Positions 58,311 to 64,000 of a stretch of 64,000 bases of DNA are shown one piece after another. The position numbers and the translations under genes are program-made. The stretch is from NCBI RefSeq assembly GCF_017303215.1, contig NZ_JAEMWU010000001.1, forward strand, positions 2,232,001 through 2,296,000. The letters run 5' to 3'. Position 1 is the stretch's first letter. Each line of letters starts with the position of its first letter. A model generated the notes under the pieces. The model worked only from the letters and a program-made list of their open reading frames with translations. It ran no database searches and was not told where the DNA came from. Source of the DNA: Microbacterium esteraromaticum. Lineage in GTDB: Bacteria; Actinomycetota; Actinomycetes; Actinomycetales; Microbacteriaceae.

Positions 58311-58316
58311 TAGACT
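58311..58316 (+). promoter_or_regulatory. -10 box TAGACT of valS
   Basis: TAGACT with a leader of about 60 nt to the valS ATG. I saw no T-box core motif in this leader. Confidence 0.5.
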
Positions 58317-58381
58317 GACCCGATAACCCACACTCAGGCACGCTCACACAGTGCCGCACACATCGCTCAAAGGAGACCTCC

Positions 58382-60970
58382 ATGTCCAGCATTCCCGACA
58401 AGCCCGCACTCGAAGGTCTCGAAGCGAAGTGGGGCGAGGCCTGGTCCGAGCAGGGCACCTACCTGTTCGATCGTGCACGTGCGACCGGATCCGGCCGAGA
58501 CGGCGTCTACTCGATCGACACTCCCCCGCCGACGGCGTCGGGCAGCCTGCACATCGGCCACGTGTTCTCGTACACCCACACCGACATCAAGGCGCGCTTC
58601 GAGCGCATGCGCGGCAAGAACGTCTTCTACCCGATGGGATGGGATGACAACGGCCTGCCCACCGAGCGCCGCGTGCAGAACTATTACGGTGTGCGCTGCG
58701 ATCCCTCCCTCGCGTACGACCCCGACTTCACTCCCCCGCTCGAGGGCGGCGGCAAGTCCTCGCGCGCGGCCGACCAGATGCCGATCAGCCGCCGCAACTT
58801 CATCGAGCTGTGCGAGAAGCTGACCGTCGAGGACGAGAAGCACTTCGAGGCGCTGTTCCGCCAGCTCGGCCTGAGCGTCGATTGGACCCAGTCGTACCGC
58901 ACCATCTCGGACGACACGATCCGCCAGAGCCAGCTCGCGTTCCTGCGCAACCTGGAGCGGGGCGAGGCGTACCAGTCGCTCGCGCCGACACTGTGGGACA
59001 TCGACTTCCGTTCGGCGATCGCCCAGGCTGAGCTTGAGGACCGCGACCAGCAGGCCGCCTATCACACCATCGAGTTCCCCTTCGCCGACGGCTCGGGTTC
59101 GATCGCGGTCGACACGACGCGCCCTGAACTGCTGCCGGCGTGCATCGCGATCGTCACCCACCCCGAGGGGCCGCACAAGCACCTCATCGGCACAAAGGTG
59201 CGCACGCCGTTCTTCGGCGCCGAGATCGAGATCCACGGGCACCACCTCGCCCTGGCCGACAAGGGCACCGGGGCCGCGATGGTCTGCACGTTCGGCGACG
59301 TGACCGACATCGTGTGGTGGCGCGAGCTGCGCACGACGGCCGGCGCCGAGCTGCCGAACATGACGACCATCGGGCTGGACGGACGCTTCCTTCCCGAAGC
59401 CCCCGAAACCGTGGCGGATGCCGACGCCCGCACCTGGTATGCCGAGAGCATGGCGGGCAAGACGGTGTTCAGCGCTCGTAAGGCGCTGGTTGAGAAGCTG
59501 CAGGAGACCGGCGACATGACGGCGGTCGGCAAGCCGTTCAACCACGCCGTGAAGTTCTTCGAGAAGGGCGATCGCCCGCTCGAGATCGTCTCGACACGTC
59601 AGTGGTACATCCGCAACGGCGCACGAGACGCCGAACTGCGCGACCAGCTGGTCGAGCACGGGCGCGAGCTGGCCTGGCACCCCGACTTCATGCGGGTGCG
59701 CTACGAGAACTGGGTCGGCGGCCTGACGGGCGACTGGCTCGTCTCGCGTCAGCGATTCTTCGGCGTTCCGATTCCGGTCTGGTACGCGCTCGACGAGAAC
59801 GGCGAGCGCGACTACGACCGCGTGCTCGTTCCGACGACTGCTCAGCTGCCGATCGATCCGACCACCGATGTGCCCGACGGGTACACCGAGCAGCAGCGTG
59901 GCGTCGCGGGCGGTTTCGATGCTGAGAAGGACATCTTCGACACCTGGGCGACGTCCTCGCTCACGCCGCAGCTGGCCGGTGGCTGGCAGCGCGATGAGGA
60001 CCTCTGGAACCTCGTGGCGCCGTTCGACCTGCGTCCACAGGGCCAGGACATCATCCGCACCTGGCTGTTCTCGACGATGCTGCGCTCGACGCTTGAAGAC
60101 CACCGGTCGCCGTGGCGCAACGCGGCGATCTCGGGCTTCATCGTCGACCCCGACCGCAAGAAGATGTCCAAGTCGAAGGGCAACGTCGTCACCCCGGCCG
60201 ACATCCTCGACAAGCACGGCTCCGACGCGGTGCGCTACTGGTCGGCGTCGAGCCGTCTCGGAATGGACGCGGCGTTCGACCCGCAGAATCCCACGCAGGT
60301 GAAGATCGGTCGCCGCCTGGCGATCAAGATCCTCAACGCGGCGAAGTTCGTGCTGTCGTTCCCGGTCCCCGAGGGCGCTGAGGTCACGCACGCACTCGAT
60401 GCGTCGATGCTCACCGCACTGGACGCCGTCATGCGCGACGCGACCAAGGCCTACGAGAACTACGACCAGGCCAAGGCGCTGGAGGTCACCGAGGCGTTCT
60501 TCTGGACCTTCTGCGACGACTACCTGGAGCTGGTGAAAGAGCGCGCCTACGACCAGACGGACGTCGGTCAGGCATCCGCCGCCCTGGCGCTGCGCCTGGC
60601 GCTGTCGACGCTGCTGCGCCTGCTCGCGCCGATCGTGTCGTTCGCGACCGAGGAGGCGTGGTCGTGGTTCGAAGAGGGTTCGATCCACACCGCCGAATGG
60701 CCGTCCCCGCTGGGCATCGACGGTGACACCGCGGTGCTCGACGCCGCCAGCGAGGCGCTGATCGGCATCCGCCGCGCGAAGACCGAGGCCAAGGCCTCGC
60801 AGAAGACTCCGGTGGCCAGCGCCACGATCGCCGCCCCGGCGGCGAAGGTCGAGGCGCTGCGCGCCGCGGCCGATGATCTGCGTGCGGTCGGGCGCATCGC
60901 CGAGCTGAGCTTCGCGGATGCCGACGAGCTGACGGTCACGGCCATCGAGCTCGCCCCGGTGGAGGCGTGA
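58382..60970 (+). CDS. valS: Valine--tRNA ligase
   Basis: A class I synthetase of 862 residues: HIGH motif in SGSLHIGHVFSYTHTD, an editing domain in the middle, KMSKS in [16 protein letters not shown], and the anticodon-binding domain followed by a short C-terminal arm. AAAGGAGA precedes the ATG. It charges tRNA-Val and edits mischarged threonine. Confidence 0.96.
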   Translation: MSSIPDKPALEGLEAKWGEAWSEQGTYLFDRARATGSGRDGVYSIDTPPPTASGSLHIGHVFSYTHTDIKARFERMRGKNVFYPMGWDDNGLPTERRVQNYYGVRCDPSLAYDPDFTPPLEGGGKSSRAADQMPISRRNFIELCEKLTVEDEKHFEALFRQLGLSVDWTQSYRTISDDTIRQSQLAFLRNLERGEAYQSLAPTLWDIDFRSAIAQAELEDRDQQAAYHTIEFPFADGSGSIAVDTTRPELLPACIAIVTHPEGPHKHLIGTKVRTPFFGAEIEIHGHHLALADKGTGAAMVCTFGDVTDIVWWRELRTTAGAELPNMTTIGLDGRFLPEAPETVADADARTWYAESMAGKTVFSARKALVEKLQETGDMTAVGKPFNHAVKFFEKGDRPLEIVSTRQWYIRNGARDAELRDQLVEHGRELAWHPDFMRVRYENWVGGLTGDWLVSRQRFFGVPIPVWYALDENGERDYDRVLVPTTAQLPIDPTTDVPDGYTEQQRGVAGGFDAEKDIFDTWATSSLTPQLAGGWQRDEDLWNLVAPFDLRPQGQDIIRTWLFSTMLRSTLEDHRSPWRNAAISGFIVDPDRKKMSKSKGNVVTPADILDKHGSDAVRYWSASSRLGMDAAFDPQNPTQVKIGRRLAIKILNAAKFVLSFPVPEGAEVTHALDASMLTALDAVMRDATKAYENYDQAKALEVTEAFFWTFCDDYLELVKERAYDQTDVGQASAALALRLALSTLLRLLAPIVSFATEEAWSWFEEGSIHTAEWPSPLGIDGDTAVLDAASEALIGIRRAKTEAKASQKTPVASATIAAPAAKVEALRAAADDLRAVGRIAELSFADADELTVTAIELAPVEA

Positions 60971-61185
60971 TGCAACTCGGCACGCGCTGGGCGACCGGGG
61001 CGAAGCCGCCGACGTCCGTGCCGGCCGAGCTGCACCCCGCGATCACCGAGGTCGAGGCGCGGGGCCTGACCGGGCACTGGACCCTCACCTGGCTGGAGGG
61101 CCGGCCGATCGCCGAGCTCGACGCCGGGTGGGAGGTTCTGCTCAGCTCGACGGGCGAGGTCATCGCACGCCCGTTCGAAGACTGA
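60970..61185 (+). CDS. Small conserved-looking protein after valS, 71 residues
   Basis: The ATG overlaps the valS stop (TGATG), arguing that the frame is translated. The protein (MQLGTRWATGAKPPTSVPAE at the start) has no membrane segment and no recognised motif; WTLTWLEGRPIAEL and the acidic end suggest a compact domain. Transcription ends in the large palindrome just beyond. Confidence 0.65.
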   Translation: MQLGTRWATGAKPPTSVPAELHPAITEVEARGLTGHWTLTWLEGRPIAELDAGWEVLLSSTGEVIARPFED

Positions 61186-61186
61186 A

Positions 61187-61266
61187 CCGACACCCCCACT
61201 TCACGCCGAGACCCCGTGCTGCAGACGTCTGCAGCACGGGGTCTCGGCGATAGAACGGGGTGTCGG
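61187..61266. terminator. Two-tier palindrome, probable bidirectional terminator
   Basis: A perfect 46-base palindrome (61204-61249, arms of 23) lies inside a second inverted repeat CCGACACCCC (61187-61196)/GGGGTGTCGG (61257-61266), with symmetrical 7-nt internal loops. It is placed between the convergent small ORF and kbl. No T-run follows. Confidence 0.8.
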
Positions 61267-61296
61267 CGGGCGCCTCATCTCATGGCAGCGACAGCG

Positions 61297-62475
61297 TCAG
61301 CTCACGGCGGCGCGTGCCGCGACGAACGCGGCCACACAGCGCTCGACCTGCTCGGGCGTGTGCGCCGCCGAGAGCTGCACGCGGATGCGCGCCAGCCCCC
61401 GCGGAACGACCGGGAAGCTGAACGCCGTGACATACACGCCCTGCTTCTGCATCTCGTCGGCGATGCGAGCCGTCAGCGCGGCGTCACCGAACATCACCGG
61501 GACGATCGGGTGCTCTCCCGGCAGCAGCTCGAAGCCCTCTTCGGTCATGCGGGCGCGGAACAGCGCGGCGTTCTCGCGCAGACGGGCACGAAGGTCGGCC
61601 GACCCCTCGACGAGGTCGAGCGCCGTCAATGTTCCGGCGACGATCGACGGCGCCAGCGTGTTCGAGAACAGGTACGGGCGCGAGCGCTGGCGCAGCAGGG
61701 CGACGATCTCGCGGTGCGCGGCGACGTATCCACCCGAGGCCCCGCCGAGCGCCTTGCCGAAGGTACCGGTGTAGATGTCGACCCGCCCTTCGACGCCGCA
61801 CAGCTCGGGCGTGCCACGGCCGTGCTCACCGACGAACCCGACGGCGTGCGAGTCGTCGACGAAGACGAGCGCGTCGTACCGCTCGGCGAGGTCGCAGATC
61901 TCCTGCAGGGGGGCGATGTAGCCGTCCATCGAGAACACGCCATCGGTGACGATGACGCGGAAGCGGGCATCCGAAGCCGCCTTCAGCTGCTCTTCGAGAT
62001 CGGCCATGTCGCGGTTGCGGTAGCGCAGACGGCGTGCCTTAGACAGGCGGATGCCGTCGATGATCGACGCGTGGTTCAGTTCGTCCGAGATGATGGCGTC
62101 CTCGGCCGTGAACAGCGTCTCGAACACACCGCCGTTGGCGTCGAAGCACGACGAGTACAGGATCGCGTCGTCGGTACCGAGGAAGCCGGCCAGGCGACGT
62201 TCGAGCTCGAGGTGCTGGTCCTGGGTACCGCAGATGAAGCGCACGCTGGCGAGGCCGTAGCCCCAGGTGTCGAGCGAGCCCTTCGCGGCCGCGAGGATGC
62301 GCGGGTCGTCGGCGAGACCGAGGTAGTTGTTCGCGCAGAAGTTGAGCACCTGCGCGCCGCCGGTCGTGATCTCTGCCTGCTGCGGACCGGCGATGCCGCG
62401 CTCGCGCTTGGTCAGCCCGGCTGCTTCGATACCCGCGAGCTCATCGGCGAGGTGGTTCTTGAAGGTGGTGTACAT
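61297..62475 (-). CDS. kbl: Glycine C-acetyltransferase (2-amino-3-ketobutyrate CoA ligase)
   Basis: A 392-residue PLP enzyme of the alpha-oxoamine synthase family. [41 protein letters not shown] and the PLP-lysine motif [14 protein letters not shown] are visible. It splits 2-amino-3-ketobutyrate with CoA into glycine and acetyl-CoA, the second step of threonine degradation after Tdh. The ribosome binding site AGGAG overlaps the tdh stop. Confidence 0.96.
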   Translation of the reverse strand: MYTTFKNHLADELAGIEAAGLTKRERGIAGPQQAEITTGGAQVLNFCANNYLGLADDPRILAAAKGSLDTWGYGLASVRFICGTQDQHLELERRLAGFLGTDDAILYSSCFDANGGVFETLFTAEDAIISDELNHASIIDGIRLSKARRLRYRNRDMADLEEQLKAASDARFRVIVTDGVFSMDGYIAPLQEICDLAERYDALVFVDDSHAVGFVGEHGRGTPELCGVEGRVDIYTGTFGKALGGASGGYVAAHREIVALLRQRSRPYLFSNTLAPSIVAGTLTALDLVEGSADLRARLRENAALFRARMTEEGFELLPGEHPIVPVMFGDAALTARIADEMQKQGVYVTAFSFPVVPRGLARIRVQLSAAHTPEQVERCVAAFVAARAAVS

Positions 62476-62483
62476 GTCGGCTC

Positions 62484-63527
62484 CTACAGCTCAGTCCAGT
62501 CGAGGATGATCTTGCCCGTGCCGGCGGCCTCGGCGGCGGCGAAGCCCCGCTCCCAGTCGCGCGCGGGAATGCAGTCCGCGATCACGCGGCTGATCGAATC
62601 GCGCAGCGTCGCGCTGGTGTGCAGCATGGCGCCCATCGCGTTCCAGGTCTCGAACATCTCGCGACCGTAGATGCCCTTGATCGTGAGCATATGGGTGACG
62701 AGCTTGCCCCAGTCGATGTCGAATCCGCTGCTGGGGAGCCCCAGCATGGCGATCTGGCCGCCGTGCTTCATGTTGTCGATCATCGCGGGCAGCGCGGTGG
62801 GTGCACCACTCATCTCAAAGCCGATGTCGAAGCCCTCGCGCATGCCCAGCGAGCGCTGGGCTTCGCGGATGTCCTGCTGAGAGACGTCGATGACCTCGTC
62901 GGCCCCCATGGCCTTGGCCATCTCCAGGCGCGGTGTGCTGACATCGGTCGCGACGATGTAGCGGGCACCGGCGTGGCGCGCCACGGCGATCGACATCAGT
63001 CCGATCGGCCCGCAGCCGGTGACCAGCACGTCCTCACCGACGACACGATAGGTCAGGGCGGTGTGCACGGCGTTGCCGAGCGGATCGAAGATCGCGCCGA
63101 GCTCGGGGGTGACGTCGTCGTGGTGCACCCAGACGTTCGTCGCCGGCAGCGAGAGGTACTCGGCGAATGCGCCGTCGCGCTGCAGGCCCAGACCGATGGT
63201 GCGGATGCACATCTGGCGACGTCCGGCACGGCAGTTGCGGCAGGTGCCGCAGACGATGTGTCCCTCGCCCGAGACGCGGTCGCCGACGGCGATGTCGTGC
63301 ACGAGCGGACCGACCTCGACGACCTCGCCGTAGAACTCGTGTCCGGGAATCAGCGGTGCCTCGATGGCGGATGCCGCCCAATCGTCCCACCGTCGGATGT
63401 GCAGGTCGGTGCCGCAGATGCCGGTGCGCAGCACGCGGATCACGACCTCGCCGGTACCCGCCACCGGATCCGGCCGATCGACCATCTCCAGTCCTTCATG
63501 CGGACCGCTCTTGAAAAGTGCCTTCAT
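62484..63527 (-). CDS. tdh: L-threonine 3-dehydrogenase
   Basis: A 347-residue zinc alcohol-dehydrogenase-type enzyme: catalytic zinc site GICGTDLHI and [12 protein letters not shown], structural zinc [15 protein letters not shown], and NAD site [20 protein letters not shown]. It oxidises threonine to 2-amino-3-ketobutyrate. Operon tdh-kbl, gap of 8 nt. The divergent LysR gene 81 bases away is the likely regulator. Confidence 0.96.
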   Translation of the reverse strand: MKALFKSGPHEGLEMVDRPDPVAGTGEVVIRVLRTGICGTDLHIRRWDDWAASAIEAPLIPGHEFYGEVVEVGPLVHDIAVGDRVSGEGHIVCGTCRNCRAGRRQMCIRTIGLGLQRDGAFAEYLSLPATNVWVHHDDVTPELGAIFDPLGNAVHTALTYRVVGEDVLVTGCGPIGLMSIAVARHAGARYIVATDVSTPRLEMAKAMGADEVIDVSQQDIREAQRSLGMREGFDIGFEMSGAPTALPAMIDNMKHGGQIAMLGLPSSGFDIDWGKLVTHMLTIKGIYGREMFETWNAMGAMLHTSATLRDSISRVIADCIPARDWERGFAAAEAAGTGKIILDWTEL

Positions 63528-63596
63528 ACTTCGATCTCACTCCACCCGACGTTGTAGAGCAATCACCAAACACTGCACTGTGGATTAAGCGAGAAC

Positions 63597-63602
63597 TAAA
63601 CT
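63597..63602 (+). promoter_or_regulatory. -10 box TAAACT, probable leaderless promoter of the LysR gene
   Basis: TAAACT, 6 nt, then ATG 63609, inside the tdh/LysR divergent region. Confidence 0.55.
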
Positions 63603-63608
63603 TTGGGC

Positions 63609-64000
63609 ATGGAACTCCATCAGCTGCAGATCCTTCGTGAGCTCGGCACCCTGGGCAGCGTCACCGCCGTTGCCGAAGCACTGCGCGTGACCCCCTCGGC
63701 CGTGTCACAGCAGCTGACCGCTCTGCAACGGGGCTTCCGCACGCCGCTGACACGCAAGCAGGGACGCACCCTGGCGCTCACCGCAGCCGGTGAGGTGCTC
63801 GCCGCCGCCGGCGCTGAGGCCATCGATGCCATGGCCGCCGCACGCAGCGCACTCGACGAGTACGAGCAGGACAGCACGGGAACCGTCACCATCAGCGGCT
63901 TCCACAGCGTCGGGCAGGCACTGTTCGGCGCCCTGTTGCGCGAACTGTCATCCGCCGAGGCCACACCGGCGGTGCAGCTGACCGACGAGGACGTCGCGCA
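63609..64000 (+). CDS. LysR-family transcriptional regulator, partial
   Basis: The first 130 codons are present before the window ends. The helix-turn-helix SVTAVAEALRVTPSAVSQQL is a clear LysR DNA-binding domain; the linker and the start of the effector domain (GTVTISGFHSVGQALFGALL) follow. Divergence from tdh-kbl suggests control of threonine degradation, which is an inference from position. Confidence 0.9.
   Translation, partial: MELHQLQILRELGTLGSVTAVAEALRVTPSAVSQQLTALQRGFRTPLTRKQGRTLALTAAGEVLAAAGAEAIDAMAAARSALDEYEQDSTGTVTISGFHSVGQALFGALLRELSSAEATPAVQLTDEDVA

Noticed and set aside
58367..60688. 773-residue open frame antisense to valS
   Set aside because: Shadow of valS with no motif and low-complexity arginine-rich content.

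Overview
The window is a high-GC chromosome segment from an actinobacterium, most probably Microbacterium or a close relative in Microbacteriaceae. This rests on gene order: hrcA-dnaJ-rsmE-HIT-phoH-ybeY-CNNM, nadD-(membrane protein)-rsfS, rplU-rpmA-obg-proB-proA, ileS-folC-DUF4233-ndk and tdh-kbl. Further support comes from a short-Stem-I T-box before ileS, GTG/TTG starts, and many genes that look leaderless, with a TANNNT -10 box 6-7 nt before the start codon. Genus assignment is inference. Nothing looks like a prophage, insertion sequence or CRISPR array; this is mainly core chromosome with a few accessory genes.

Layout. 1-5.6 kb: heat-shock and RNA-maturation genes on the minus strand, headed by hrcA with a CIRCE operator. 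5.6-10.9 kb: a type B carboxylesterase, hemW, a DUF1990 gene and lepA. 11.1-16.9 kb: a peptide ABC importer on the plus strand (two permeases, fused double ATPase, lipoprotein binding protein), closed by a terminator. 17-23 kb: a hydrolase, rpsT, then holA, comEC and comEA on the minus strand and a methyltransferase-like gene. 23-32 kb: leuS and pabB, divergent from a DedA-App1-hypothetical operon; a NagZ-like lipoprotein divergent from a cation/proton antiporter. 32.2-36.2 kb: an accessory patch with an HNH protein, a TetR regulator and a 907-residue secreted protein with an aerolysin-like region and an LAATG sortase signal, followed by tRNA-Ala(GGC).

36.5-46.7 kb: rsfS/nadD operon, proA, proB, obg, rpmA, rplU, rne and a VKOR gene. 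46.8-52.6 kb: ndk, DUF4233, folC and ileS with its T-box. 52.6-58.2 kb: a pentapeptide-like protein and a second peptide ABC importer, again with a fused double ATPase. 58.4-64 kb: valS, a small ORF, a large palindrome, kbl and tdh (threonine to glycine plus acetyl-CoA) and the start of a divergent LysR gene.

Three aminoacyl-tRNA synthetases, three ribosomal proteins, RNase E, YbeY, RsmE, LepA, Obg and RsfS make translation and ribosome biogenesis the main theme. Two oligopeptide importers, threonine cleavage and proline synthesis give an amino-acid economy theme. The two strongest points for follow-up are the surface-anchored aerolysin-like protein and the repeated leaderless promoter geometry.
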